Source: Clostridia bacterium
GTDB taxonomy: Bacteria > Bacillota > Clostridia > Oscillospirales > Acutalibacteraceae
Assembly: GCA_024404095.1 (NCBI GenBank)
Contig: JAKSQO010000014.1
Location: 1-63,858 of the forward strand
DNA: 63,858 nt
Reading direction: 5' to 3'
Part shown: positions 25,217 to 34,626 of the stretch, piece after piece
Position numbering within the stretch: position 1 is the first letter of the stretch
How the letters are laid out: each line of letters opens with the position of its first letter
Program-made: the position numbers and the translations under genes
Notes under the pieces: model-generated
The model's database searches: none
What the model saw: only the letters and a program-made list of their open reading frames with translations
What the model was told of the DNA's origin: nothing

Positions 25217-26134
25217 ATGAAACATAATACAGATTTTATTCAGGACTTTATGTCATATTATGAGTACCCGGAGGAGGCAAAACAGCTCTTCACAGAGGTG
25301 CTCGACAAGCTCGATAATGTGAAAGCTTTCGGAAAAATTTATGACGGACTACTTGATAAGTTCAATTATCATCAGTCGAGAATTGAACCGAAAATTCTGA
25401 GCCGACTTTGTGTTCTTTCTTTTATGATGGGATACAAGTATTATACATTGTACTTTGTTTTTCTTCTCAGCCTTACTGAGGATTTGAAAAAACAGTATAT
25501 GCTTTTCGGACTTCCCGAGAAAACATATTACGAAACAATGAATGACCTCAAATGTAAGCTGCTTGAGTGTATGGAATGCCGAGGCGTTCCGGGTACATTT
25601 GTTGCTCCGTGGTTTGATGGATTCTTCCATCTTGACCGTGTTGCGTACGGAAGATTTCAGTATGAGGTTTGTACCTATAACGACGAAAAGCCGTTCACAA
25701 TGAAGAACGGACACGTTGTGAAAAAAGGTGATATATTTATCAATTTCCACATTCCGTCAAACGGAATACCGCTTACTGATGAGGTGCGTTATGCTTCATA
25801 CAAAGAGGCTTATGAACACGTTAAGGGTTTGTTCCCTGACGGCAAAGTGATATTCGGATGCAGTTCATGGCTTTTGTTCCCGCGTCATCGCGAGTTCCTG
25901 CCGAAGCATCTCAATATCTTAAAGTTTATGGATGACTTTGAGATAGTTCACAGCGATGAGAGCAAGGATTTTCACGATTGCTGGAGAATTTTCGGCAAGG
26001 ACGCAAAGCTTCCGTACGAAAAGCTTCCAAGGGATACATCATTGAAAAAAGCATATGCCGAATGGCTCTGCGCAGGGAAGAAAACAGGTCACGCATTCGG
26101 ATTATTTATGTTTGACGGTGAAACAATAATATAA
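25217..26134 (+). CDS. GNAT-like acyltransferase (NAT_N/GNAT_C type)
   Basis: A 305-residue soluble protein. The helical N-terminal half and the C-terminal half with NFHIPSNGIPL, FGCSSWLLFP and HAFGLFMF fit the two-domain acyltransferase family annotated as NAT_N plus GNAT_C in Firmicutes. Reaction and acceptor are unknown. ATG 25217 follows GCGGAG by 6 bases; a longer frame would overlap the preceding stop. Neighbouring genes are a phosphodiesterase upstream and a phosphate transporter 18 bases downstream. Confidence 0.7.
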   Translation: MKHNTDFIQDFMSYYEYPEEAKQLFTEVLDKLDNVKAFGKIYDGLLDKFNYHQSRIEPKILSRLCVLSFMMGYKYYTLYFVFLLSLTEDLKKQYMLFGLPEKTYYETMNDLKCKLLECMECRGVPGTFVAPWFDGFFHLDRVAYGRFQYEVCTYNDEKPFTMKNGHVVKKGDIFINFHIPSNGIPLTDEVRYASYKEAYEHVKGLFPDGKVIFGCSSWLLFPRHREFLPKHLNILKFMDDFEIVHSDESKDFHDCWRIFGKDAKLPYEKLPRDTSLKKAYAEWLCAGKKTGHAFGLFMFDGETII

Positions 26135-26152
26135 AAACAGCGGGGTTACTTT

Positions 26153-27928
26153 ATGGATTTTACTCACATTTTGTCGCTTCTCGGCGGCGTTGCTCTGTTC
26201 CTTTACGGTATGTCGGCGATGGGAACAGGACTTAAAAAGGTCGCAGGTCCTAAAATGGAATCATATCTGTGGAAGTTATCGTCTACACCGCTTAAGGGCT
26301 TTTTGCTCGGCACACTTGTTGCCGCTGTTATACAGTCCTCGTCAGCTACGTCAGTTATGGTCGTCAGCTTTGTCAATGCGGGGATGATGCAGCTTGGACA
26401 GGCTGTATGTATTATTCTCGGTTCGAATGTCGGCACAACAATGACGGGCTGGATTCTTACCCTTTCGGATTCGGGCGGAAATGGTGGCTTCGCACAGATT
26501 TTTTCAACGGCAACACTTATTGCAGTTTTTGCTCTTGCCGGAATAATAATGAATCTGTTTATGAAGAAAAATACCGTTAAGAATTTCGGAATGATTCTTC
26601 TTGGCCTTTCGGTTCTTTTGCTTTCAATGACTCTTATCAGTGATTCTGTCGAACCGCTTAAGGAAAGCGAAAGCTTCAGAAATATTCTCCTGCTTTTCTC
26701 AAATCCCGTGCTCGGTATTCTTGCAGGCGCATTTGTTGCTGCTGTTGTTCAAAGCTCATCTGCGGGTGTCGGCATTCTTCAGGCACTTTGCGTTACGGGT
26801 GCGTTGCCGCTGAATGTATGTTTGCCTCTTATTCTCGGTATCAATATCGGTGCGTCTGTTCCTGTTCTGTTTTCTATGATGGGAAGCTCCAAAAACGGTA
26901 AGCGCGCCGCATTGACATATCTGATTTCCAATGTACTCGGACTTGTTATTGTTTACGTTCTTTATGTTCCGTTTACAATGATCGTCGGAAATGAGCTTCT
27001 AAACGTTGCTTCAACGAAGTTCTCAATCGCAGTTATGAATACTGTTCTGAAAATTGTCATTACAGTTGTTCAGCTTCCGTTGTATAAGCTTCTTGTAAAG
27101 ATGGCATATTGGTTTGTTAAGGTTACTCCTGATGAAAATGAGGATATTGACGAAATAAATTCTCTTAGCGAAAGTCTTCTTGATTACACACCGATAGCAC
27201 TTGAAAAGGCTTCAATTGCAGCGCAGAAAATGGCTGAAATTGCTTCTAAAAATGTTAAGCGTGCGATGAGCATTATCTGGGAATATAACGGTGATAAGTT
27301 CAATAAGGTTCAGGAAAAAGAAGCTCTTGCGGATAAGTATGAGGATAAAATCGGCAACTTCGTTGTTAAAATCGGTAAGCATTCTCTTAAATTAAATGAG
27401 CAGGCTAAGGTTTCCGAGCTTCTGAGCTCTGTAGGTGACTTTGAACGTCTGAGTGACCATGCTGTTAATATCTCTGAGGCAGCTCAGGAAAAGCATGAGA
27501 AGAATATTTATTTTTCTGACAGCGCAAAGGACGAAATGGACTTGCTTCTTAACGCAACTACGGAAATTCTTGACCTTTCAATGCAAACCTTCAAAGAGCA
27601 GAATATAGAAAACGCAAAAAGAATTGAGGCAATTGAAGAGGTTATTGACGAGATGTGCAAGCGTATGCGCACCTTCCATATTGAACGTGTCCAGAAGGGC
27701 AACTGCACAATAGAAATGGGCTTTGTTTTCAACGACCTGCTTGTCAATATGGAGCGAGTTGCAGACCATTGCTCAAATATTGCATTCTGCGTTCTCCATT
27801 CGGATAACGTCAATGCCGAGGGCCACGAGTTTGCCGAGAGCGTTGTCACAACAGAAACATTCAGAGATTATTTTGAACAGTACAGAATAAAGTATCTTCT
27901 TCCGCTTGAAGAGATACACAAGGTTTAA
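26153..27928 (+). CDS. Na+/phosphate cotransporter with PhoU-like C-terminal domain
   Basis: NptA/PNaS-family sodium-dependent phosphate importer, 591 residues. Two inverted transport repeats carry the signature AVIQSSSATS (near residue 60) and AVVQSSSAGVG (near 200). About eight membrane segments fill residues 1-320; the last 240 residues are a cytoplasmic PhoU-like helical domain (LLSSVGDFERLSDHAVNI, VNMERVADHCSNIA). Full length. It is 18 bases after the acyltransferase and 15 before the beta-propeller gene, so it may be transcribed with the following envelope genes. Confidence 0.93.
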   Translation: MDFTHILSLLGGVALFLYGMSAMGTGLKKVAGPKMESYLWKLSSTPLKGFLLGTLVAAVIQSSSATSVMVVSFVNAGMMQLGQAVCIILGSNVGTTMTGWILTLSDSGGNGGFAQIFSTATLIAVFALAGIIMNLFMKKNTVKNFGMILLGLSVLLLSMTLISDSVEPLKESESFRNILLLFSNPVLGILAGAFVAAVVQSSSAGVGILQALCVTGALPLNVCLPLILGINIGASVPVLFSMMGSSKNGKRAALTYLISNVLGLVIVYVLYVPFTMIVGNELLNVASTKFSIAVMNTVLKIVITVVQLPLYKLLVKMAYWFVKVTPDENEDIDEINSLSESLLDYTPIALEKASIAAQKMAEIASKNVKRAMSIIWEYNGDKFNKVQEKEALADKYEDKIGNFVVKIGKHSLKLNEQAKVSELLSSVGDFERLSDHAVNISEAAQEKHEKNIYFSDSAKDEMDLLLNATTEILDLSMQTFKEQNIENAKRIEAIEEVIDEMCKRMRTFHIERVQKGNCTIEMGFVFNDLLVNMERVADHCSNIAFCVLHSDNVNAEGHEFAESVVTTETFRDYFEQYRIKYLLPLEEIHKV

Positions 27929-27943
27929 TGTGGAGGAATTTTG

Positions 27944-28822
27944 ATGCGTCCTGTCAAAGATTTGCTTGTTGAGGAATACTGGAATATTGCCTTTCGTGAA
28001 TATACAGAAGAAAACTCAATTGTAAACTCACCTAAGGGCAAAACTGAATTCAAATTGATGAAGCCCAATAAAAGATACTGGTATGCTGATCCGTTCCTGT
28101 TTGAGAAGGACGGAAAAACATATTTGTTTGTTGAAGCTTTTGATAATATGACTGAGGTTGGCGTTATAGCATATTCTGAATATATTGACGGCGGTTTCAC
28201 AGAGCCGGAAATTGTTCTGAAAGAAAAATTCCATCTTTCCTATCCATATGTTTTTGAAAAAGACGGAAAGATTTATATGATGCCCGAAACTCACGAGGAT
28301 AACTGTATTCAGCTTTACGAGGCAGTTGATTTCCCGAAAAGCTGGAAAAAGGCAGAGATAGAAGTACAGAATATTGATGCAGTTGATACGGTAATTGAAA
28401 ACGGAATGTTCATTGCCTCGGTTATCTGCCCCGAAAAAGATATGAGTATTGACCTTGCTGTGTTTGATGAGGATGGCAAGGAATTGCCGTACAGTCCTGT
28501 TTATAAAAAAAGTCTTGAAAAAAGGGGAGCAGGTATTTGTTTTGACCACAAAGGATTCAGATGCAGACCTTCGCAAGGGTGTCTTGACGGTATTTATGGA
28601 GGCAAGGTTATATTAAATAAAATAACAAAGTGTGATGCCGAAGGGTACGCCGAAGAAGCTTTTGCAGAAATTATTCCTGACAATATCGAGATACCGATAA
28701 ACGCTGTACCGACAGGTATTCATACATATGCACGCTCGTCAAAAATTGAGATTGTTGATGTGAAATTAAAAAGAAGTAATGTACAGAGACTTATATGGAT
28801 TGCAAAAAAGAAACTCGGATAA
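27944..28822 (+). CDS. Five-bladed beta-propeller protein, GINT1 N-terminal-domain-like
   Basis: A 292-residue protein. NKRYWYADPFLFEKDGKTY and similar F-x-G-K-x-Y repeats (PYVFEKDGKIYMMPE) fit the GH43-like beta-propeller found at the N-terminus of glucosamine inositolphosphorylceramide transferase and as separate bacterial proteins in glycan clusters. No signal peptide and no catalytic carboxylate set I can identify with confidence. ATG 27944 follows GGAGG by 7 bases. The next gene, 12 bases downstream, is an acetyltransferase-fold protein, so a role in a glycoconjugate is likely but inferred. Confidence 0.7.
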   Translation: MRPVKDLLVEEYWNIAFREYTEENSIVNSPKGKTEFKLMKPNKRYWYADPFLFEKDGKTYLFVEAFDNMTEVGVIAYSEYIDGGFTEPEIVLKEKFHLSYPYVFEKDGKIYMMPETHEDNCIQLYEAVDFPKSWKKAEIEVQNIDAVDTVIENGMFIASVICPEKDMSIDLAVFDEDGKELPYSPVYKKSLEKRGAGICFDHKGFRCRPSQGCLDGIYGGKVILNKITKCDAEGYAEEAFAEIIPDNIEIPINAVPTGIHTYARSSKIEIVDVKLKRSNVQRLIWIAKKKLG

Positions 28823-28834
28823 GGAGCCAAACAA

Positions 28835-29917
28835 ATGATTACGATAAAAACTTACAATTGTGAACAGTTCTGTGAGTTGGAGAACGACTGGAAAAATTTG
28901 CAAAACGGTTCAGATATGACCGTTTTTCAGCAGTACATATGGTATTATGGACTCAATGAGCAGTATCTCAAGGGCTGTTTTAAACACGGAGAATTAGCAA
29001 GATATTATGTTGCATATAAAGACGGGAAAGCGGCTATGATTGCTCCGATACATATCAGAAAGCATGGCTTTGAATATAAGGGCATAGGTACAGCGGCAGG
29101 TATTTATGTTATCGGACAATGGGGATTTACGGATTATCTTAATTTTATTTATAATGATTTTGACGCAGAATGCGCCGAGGCAATTATGGACGAAATCAAA
29201 AAGAATTATCCCAGACTTCATTTTCATTTTATGTTTGTTAGAGAGGGAAACGCTTTCCAGCATTTTCTTGAAGAGAGATATGCTGATAAAAATATAGGAA
29301 AAACTATATGTGTTCAGACGCTTCCTCATGACAGTTTTGAAGAATTCCATAAGACAATGACTAAGTATTCACGACAGAATATCAGAAAAGCATTTAACAG
29401 AGAGAACAAAACAAATATGGAAATCCATATTCAGGAGCACAGGACGGTTTCGGAAGAGGATGCAAAAGAATTTTTCTTAATTTATCTCGGTCGTTCCTCT
29501 AATAAAAATGTTATCAATCTGAAAAAAGACGGCATTAAAGAAACAATACTCAGATATTATAATAAAAAATATAATGATAACCTTAAAGCAGGGCTGGAAA
29601 AGTTCAATTATATAATCTACAATATGGTGAATAATCCTGAAAGCTATATGATTGGTATCTACAACGGTGAGAAAAAAATCGGTTTCATATACGGCATAAT
29701 GGAAGGTGCTGACATATGGAGAAATATTATCGTTTGTTTTGATGAGGAGTATAGCTACTATACCCCGGGACGAACAGCATATTTCCGCTATTTCAGAGAT
29801 ATTCTCTATGCTGACGGAAAAGGAACAAGTATGATTACAGATATGTCAAGAGGTACAGAAAGACATAAATATGAACTTGGCGGAACTGAACACTATCTGA
29901 TAAATTATCTTATATAA
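28835..29917 (+). CDS. GNAT/FemAB-like acyltransferase (paralogue 1)
   Basis: A 360-residue protein of the BioF2-like (Acetyltransf_6) class, which has two GNAT domains as in FemX/CelD-type proteins. Shared blocks with the gene at 31126-32193: N-terminal LENDWKNLQNG, APIHIRKHGFEYKGIG, GFTDYLNFIYNDF, and C-terminal TDMSRGTERHKYELG. Cytoplasmic. Substrates may be a lipid-linked sugar or peptidoglycan intermediate. GGAG precedes ATG 28835. Its stop codon lies at the foot of a 19-bp terminator helix shared with the convergent GT4 gene. Confidence 0.8.
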   Translation: MITIKTYNCEQFCELENDWKNLQNGSDMTVFQQYIWYYGLNEQYLKGCFKHGELARYYVAYKDGKAAMIAPIHIRKHGFEYKGIGTAAGIYVIGQWGFTDYLNFIYNDFDAECAEAIMDEIKKNYPRLHFHFMFVREGNAFQHFLEERYADKNIGKTICVQTLPHDSFEEFHKTMTKYSRQNIRKAFNRENKTNMEIHIQEHRTVSEEDAKEFFLIYLGRSSNKNVINLKKDGIKETILRYYNKKYNDNLKAGLEKFNYIIYNMVNNPESYMIGIYNGEKKIGFIYGIMEGADIWRNIIVCFDEEYSYYTPGRTAYFRYFRDILYADGKGTSMITDMSRGTERHKYELGGTEHYLINYLI

Positions 29918-29959
29918 AGTAACAACCCGATTTCTGATTTGAAATCGGGTTGTTACTTT
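29916..29959. terminator. Bidirectional 19-bp terminator overlapping two stop codons
   Basis: Positions 29916-29934 pair perfectly with 29941-29959 around loop TGATTT; outer bases AAAGT/ACTTT give U-rich tails both ways. It overlaps the stop codons of both convergent genes. Confidence 0.92.
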
Positions 29960-31097
29960 ATATTGTCTCAAACAAATTTTCGATATTTGCTACAAGTAAT
30001 TCTTTGCTGAATGCTAAAGAACGCTGCTGAGATTCTTTTTGAAATTTTTCAAGAAGTTTGGGCTTAGTGAGAACTGATTTTAATGCTTCGTACAAACCGT
30101 TATCGCTGTTTTCGCATATTATTCCGCACTCTCTGTCACCAAAAATTTCTTTCATCCCGGAGCATTCTGTTGTTATGACAGGTTTACCGAGAATAACCGC
30201 TTCGCTTACGGTTGTACTGTATCCTTCTGCATATGAAGCACATACATAGGCATCTGCATTAGCCATATATTTATAAGGGTTAGGCTGATAGTCCATAAGA
30301 GTCATTTGGTCATGAAGTTTCAATTCATCAATTATTTTTTCCACCTTATCACGTTCATATCCGATTCCCATAATGATAACATGAAAATCAAATCCGTCAT
30401 CACGAAGTTTTCCGAATATTCGAGTTGCACGTTCATAGCCTTTGACTGGCAGAAAACTTCCGGCCATTATAAACAGAGGACCTTTGTGCTCAAATTCTAA
30501 CGTTTCCTGTCCCATTTTTATAATCTTATGGTTATCAACTATGTTGTGAATAATTTTTACTTTATCTTCAAATCCGTATGTCTGAATGAATGCATCTTTA
30601 ATTGTCTGTGAAACGCAGATTATTGCATCAAATTTTTCATAACAATTTTTTTCGGAATCCGATCCTCCGTGAACCTCTTTGCTCCATGGATGGTTAATAA
30701 AATCAGTATGAATCCATGCAATCTTTTTGCTTTTTTTGTCGGTTGAACTTCCTATCAACTTTGCCGCATATCCCTCGCAGCCTGCAACTTCAATGTCATA
30801 TTTGCCACGAACAAGCACTTTGCGCACGAGTGAGGGAGGCGCTGACCATGAAAATTTGAAAATAATACGATTGATAATCTCTCTGAAAACAGAGTTGTTA
30901 ATGTTTTTATGACCAAAACAGTGATAATGGCTCATCGCCGCAATTCGTTCAGTTCGACTTTCTTTATCTGTTTCTGAAACAACAGTAATATCAAATTTTG
31001 ATTTATCGAGATTAGCGACAATATTTTCAAGTGCGCCTTCTGCACCACCTCCGTCAAGAGATTCAATAAAGAATAAAACCTTTTTCTTTGAGCTCAT
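29958..31097 (-). CDS. Family 4 glycosyltransferase
   Basis: GT-B-fold retaining glycosyltransferase of 379 residues. The N-terminal block DGGGAEGALENIVANL is the acceptor-domain glycine loop; donor-domain landmarks are SFLPVKGYERA, YQPNPYKYMANADAYVCAS and SYAEGYSTTVSEAVILG with the E-x7-E pattern. ATG 31097 is chosen because GAGG lies upstream; the longer frame runs into the preceding gene. It follows the acetyltransferase paralogue by 28 bases on the same strand, so both form a small operon. Donor sugar unknown. Confidence 0.88.
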   Translation of the reverse strand: MSSKKKVLFFIESLDGGGAEGALENIVANLDKSKFDITVVSETDKESRTERIAAMSHYHCFGHKNINNSVFREIINRIIFKFSWSAPPSLVRKVLVRGKYDIEVAGCEGYAAKLIGSSTDKKSKKIAWIHTDFINHPWSKEVHGGSDSEKNCYEKFDAIICVSQTIKDAFIQTYGFEDKVKIIHNIVDNHKIIKMGQETLEFEHKGPLFIMAGSFLPVKGYERATRIFGKLRDDGFDFHVIIMGIGYERDKVEKIIDELKLHDQMTLMDYQPNPYKYMANADAYVCASYAEGYSTTVSEAVILGKPVITTECSGMKEIFGDRECGIICENSDNGLYEALKSVLTKPKLLEKFQKESQQRSLAFSKELLVANIENLFETI

Positions 31098-31125
31098 CCT
31101 CACACCTCGTTTATTAAAGGATTGA

Positions 31126-32193
31126 TTACATATAGAAGACAAACTGAGAAGTAATATGTTCATCAGCTTTAAGGTCATACTTATATCTTTCGTTGCCTCG
31201 GGTCAAATCAAAAAATTCAACTTGTGGTTTTCCGTTTCCAATTTCAGTTTCAAAGAAATGGACTAATTGAGTTAAACCAGGCTTATATCTTTCATATTTC
31301 AGATCAACACCTGCTAACAGAAAATAGATGGTTTTATTTTCCGGTTTATAAACGCAATAGAAAAATGCCGCAATTTCATCTCCGCATTTTGAAATCAGAC
31401 ACCAGCAGTTTTTGATTTCTTCCATAACATTTATTGGGACAGATGTTGTGTTTACTAACATTTCACGACATTTTGAGTAAATCTTTGCCTGAAAAGAAAG
31501 TGAATTATTTACCTCAGCCTGTTTTTTGACAAGTCGTTGCTGACGAATTCTTTCCAACTTTTGGGCCATAGCTTTATCAATTTTATCAAGAATAATGTAA
31601 TCAAATGATAATCCATCTTTGACAGCACGATTTTTTGCCTGATTCATACCACCACGCATATTTTTTGACCATTTTTTCTTGTAATCATCAAAACTATCCA
31701 AAAGGTCTAATGTCATACACAACGAATCAATTCGGTCGGCACCATAATTGTTATTCAGACTTTTGTAGCTTGATGTTTTTTCTGAAACATTTTCAAATCG
31801 GCAGTAAGTCATACCGTATTTTTTTGAAACAAACTTGAGGATTTCTCTCAGGTATTCATCCTTGAAATCATCATAAATGAAATTAAGATAATCGGAAAAT
31901 CCCTGTCTGCCGATGAAGTAAAATCCCTTCATCATTCCGATACCTTTAAAATAAAAACCCTTTTTTACGATTTGAATAGGAGCAATCATAAGAGGAGCGT
32001 CATTATCATCTGTGAGAAGAACATAAGTACCCGAACGGAACGGAGCTTTTTTCTTCTCTGCCATAAAATGGCGATTTATAATTTTATACCAGTCAAAAGT
32101 TTGAAAACACGTCATTTCAAGACCTTTTTCCAAGGTTTTCCATGCTGATTCAAGCTTTTCAAACTCCTGTGGAGAAAACTCTGTTATTTTCAT
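31126..32193 (-). CDS. GNAT/FemAB-like acyltransferase (paralogue 2)
   Basis: A 355-residue relative of the + strand gene at 28835. Matching blocks include APIQIVKKGFYFKGIGMMKGFYFIG, cited in parts: APIQIVKKG and FKGIG; GFSDYLNFIYDDF; and DLTRGNERYKYDLKA. N-terminal LESAWKTLEKG also matches. ATG 32193 has GAGG 8 bases upstream. With the GT4 gene it forms a two-gene unit facing the operon that carries its paralogue, which suggests duplication followed by inversion around the GT4 gene. The transferred acyl or aminoacyl group is not known. Confidence 0.8.
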   Translation of the reverse strand: MKITEFSPQEFEKLESAWKTLEKGLEMTCFQTFDWYKIINRHFMAEKKKAPFRSGTYVLLTDDNDAPLMIAPIQIVKKGFYFKGIGMMKGFYFIGRQGFSDYLNFIYDDFKDEYLREILKFVSKKYGMTYCRFENVSEKTSSYKSLNNNYGADRIDSLCMTLDLLDSFDDYKKKWSKNMRGGMNQAKNRAVKDGLSFDYIILDKIDKAMAQKLERIRQQRLVKKQAEVNNSLSFQAKIYSKCREMLVNTTSVPINVMEEIKNCWCLISKCGDEIAAFFYCVYKPENKTIYFLLAGVDLKYERYKPGLTQLVHFFETEIGNGKPQVEFFDLTRGNERYKYDLKADEHITSQFVFYM

Positions 32194-32295
32194 AAAAAAC
32201 ACCTCGCAAAGTAATTATCTAATTCTACTATTTTTTTGAGTTTCTGTCAAGTAAAGTGCAGATTTGTGTCAAAGGAAAATGTATGGTATTTTCTA

Positions 32296-32324
32296 TTGGC
32301 AAAATTAAAGTTTTATGGTAAAAT
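32296..32324 (+). promoter_or_regulatory. Promoter of lipase-like gene 3 unit
   Basis: TTGGCA (32296-32301), 17-base spacer, TAAAAT (32319-32324). Confidence 0.6.
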
Positions 32325-32343
32325 CCTTTTGGGAGATGATTTT

Positions 32344-33924
32344 ATGAAAAAGTCAATCAGAAAAATAATCAGTTTAATGCTTTGTCTTGCAATTGTTGCA
32401 GGATTTGCAATGCCATCATTTGCGGCACCGAAAAAGACAGCATTTATTGTTGTCAGCGGAATGAACACATTTCCTCTTTCAGAGAATGAAACGGAAAAGG
32501 TTTTTCCTATGCCGGGTGATGTGATTGCCAAAATGGTATTGAAGCTCATTGTTCCTGCTACAATGTTCCTTTTAAACGGCAATTACGATAAGATGTCAGA
32601 CGGAGTGATTCCTGCTCTCTATGATGCGTTCGGCAAGCTTGCCTGCGATGACAATGGCGATTCGATTTATAATGTCAGCACTCAGACGTTTAATAGCGGA
32701 AACCTTGCTGGCTATGAGGATTATTTTATGGACGAAACCTCTGACGAGCACGGCGTTGTTCGTGCAGGTATTGAAAGGTTCGGCGCGGAAAATACATACT
32801 TTTTCAACTATGACTGGCGAATCAGTCCGCTTGACCATGCTGACGAGCTCAACAAGCTGATTAAGCTTGCAAAGGAAGAAACAGGCTGTGACCGCGTAGC
32901 TCTTGCGGCTTTCAGCATGGGCGGTACGGTTACAATGTCTTATCTCTATAAGTATGGCAGTGCTGACGTTGACAGCGTTACACTTTGCTCAACGGCATTT
33001 CAGGGCACAACTTGTGTCGGAAGTCTTTTCACAGGCGATATGGATATCAATATGTATGCGCTTATGCGCCGCCTTGCACAGCTGACACGCAAGAATGCAA
33101 CTGAAAATCTTGTGCTTTATTTCGGCAATCTTCTTGAAGCTACATTTGTGAATGCGGCTCTTGAAAAATTTGTCAACGGTATTACAGATAACACAAAAGA
33201 CCGTATATATGACGAGCTGCTTATTCCGATTTTCGGCCATATGCAGGGTCTGTGGGCGCTTGTAAACGATTCGGAATATGAAAAGGCAAAGGACTGGATG
33301 CTTGACAAGAATGTCAACGCAGAGTTTATCAAGGAAATTGATGAGTACCACTACAATGTTCAGCAGAAAGCTGCACAGATAATTGCTTCTGCGCAGGAGG
33401 ATACTAATTTTTACATAACAGCTCAGTACAATATGCAGGGACTCCCGATTTCTGAGATTGCGGCAACAAGCAACAATGACTATCTTATTGAGGCAACATT
33501 CGCAAGCGGCGGCGCTGTATGCGCTGACCTTGACACAACACTTGGAGAGAATTACACTCAGCAGGTGAAAGACGGTCATAACCATATTTCTTTTGACGGT
33601 CAGATTGACGCTTCAACCTGTATGCTTCCCGAGCACACATGGCTGATTCGTGATATGGGTCACGTTGATTATCCGTACGGCGAAAGCACAGACTTTATTC
33701 TCTGGCTTGCTGAGAGTGAGGATTATGTAACCGTATTCGATAATGAGAAGTATCCGCAGTTTATGCAGTTCGATTACGGCACAAATGCACTTACACCTGT
33801 CGATGAAACAATTAACGATAAGACTGATTCGGATAAGGCATATGATATAGCTGTATATATCACAAAGATGATTGCAGATATCTGCATCAAGGTCCTTGAA
33901 AATGTAAAAACGGCTGTTGTATAA
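32344..33924 (+). CDS. Secreted lipase-like alpha/beta hydrolase, Ser nucleophile (copy 3)
   Basis: A 526-residue exported relative of the two hydrolases at 4775 and 6485. Signal peptide ends near PSFAAPK. It has FNYDWRISP, then the elbow A-F-S-M-G-G with AGC at 32914-32916 encoding S191, QIDASTCMLPEHTW and RDMGHVDYP. Here the nucleophile is the usual Ser, so this copy is the internal control for the Cys versions. The C-terminal segment (AVYITKMIADICIKVLENVK) is again amphipathic. GGGAGATGATTTT precedes ATG 32344. Followed after 10 bases by a glycerophosphodiester phosphodiesterase, consistent with phospholipid or lipoteichoic-type lipid breakdown. Confidence 0.8.
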   Translation: MKKSIRKIISLMLCLAIVAGFAMPSFAAPKKTAFIVVSGMNTFPLSENETEKVFPMPGDVIAKMVLKLIVPATMFLLNGNYDKMSDGVIPALYDAFGKLACDDNGDSIYNVSTQTFNSGNLAGYEDYFMDETSDEHGVVRAGIERFGAENTYFFNYDWRISPLDHADELNKLIKLAKEETGCDRVALAAFSMGGTVTMSYLYKYGSADVDSVTLCSTAFQGTTCVGSLFTGDMDINMYALMRRLAQLTRKNATENLVLYFGNLLEATFVNAALEKFVNGITDNTKDRIYDELLIPIFGHMQGLWALVNDSEYEKAKDWMLDKNVNAEFIKEIDEYHYNVQQKAAQIIASAQEDTNFYITAQYNMQGLPISEIAATSNNDYLIEATFASGGAVCADLDTTLGENYTQQVKDGHNHISFDGQIDASTCMLPEHTWLIRDMGHVDYPYGESTDFILWLAESEDYVTVFDNEKYPQFMQFDYGTNALTPVDETINDKTDSDKAYDIAVYITKMIADICIKVLENVKTAVV

Positions 33925-33934
33925 GGGAAAGCTT

Positions 33935-34624
33935 ATGAAAAATATTTGTATGATTGCTCATAGAGGCTACAGCGGAAAATATCTCGGAAACACCGAGCAG
34001 GCATTTCTTAAGGCTGTCGATAATAAATCAGGCGGCGCGGAAACCGATATCCGTATGACAAAGGACGGGGTGCTTGTATGCAACCATAACGAAACAGCTG
34101 TTTTCAAAGACGGCAGCGAGCTTGAAATTGCAAGCCATACATTTGCCGAGCTTACAGCTCAGCCGCTTATGAATAACAAGACAGATGATGATGTTTATAT
34201 CTGCCCGCTTCGACGTTATCTTGAAATAATGAGAGATAACAATATGATCTGCTTCGTTGAGCTTAAGGGCGAATTTACAGACGGACAGATTGCCGATGTG
34301 TTTAACCTCGTAGGAGAGGTCTATGACCTTTCAAAGTGTATTCTTCAATCCTTTGATTTTGATAATCTTGTTAAGATTCACAAGCAGATTCCTGACCTGC
34401 CTGTAATGTATACATACGGAAAATCCGAGAGAAATTATGAGCGTTGCTTTGACTACGGTTTTTCAATAGATGTTGACCAGTATGTTGTTACGGAAAAAAT
34501 GATAGCGGAATTCCACGAGAGAAATCTTGAAATCGGTGTATGGACGGTCAATGAGGCTGACAGACTTGAGTATATCCGTTCACTTGGTGTGGACTACATT
34601 GAGTCTGATGTTTTCGGAGGCTGA
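33935..34624 (+). CDS. Glycerophosphodiester phosphodiesterase
   Basis: Hydrolyses glycerophosphodiesters to glycerol-3-phosphate and an alcohol. The 229-residue TIM barrel shows the GDPD signature: IAHRGYSG at the N-terminus, NTEQAF, ETDIRMTKDG (acidic metal ligands), NHNETAVF, FVELKG, WTVNEAD and YIESDVF. No signal peptide, so it acts inside the cell, perhaps on products released by the secreted hydrolase 10 bases upstream. AAGGGAAA precedes ATG 33935. The next gene starts 2 bases after its stop. Confidence 0.92.
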   Translation: MKNICMIAHRGYSGKYLGNTEQAFLKAVDNKSGGAETDIRMTKDGVLVCNHNETAVFKDGSELEIASHTFAELTAQPLMNNKTDDDVYICPLRRYLEIMRDNNMICFVELKGEFTDGQIADVFNLVGEVYDLSKCILQSFDFDNLVKIHKQIPDLPVMYTYGKSERNYERCFDYGFSIDVDQYVVTEKMIAEFHERNLEIGVWTVNEADRLEYIRSLGVDYIESDVFGG

Positions 34625-34626
34625 AT

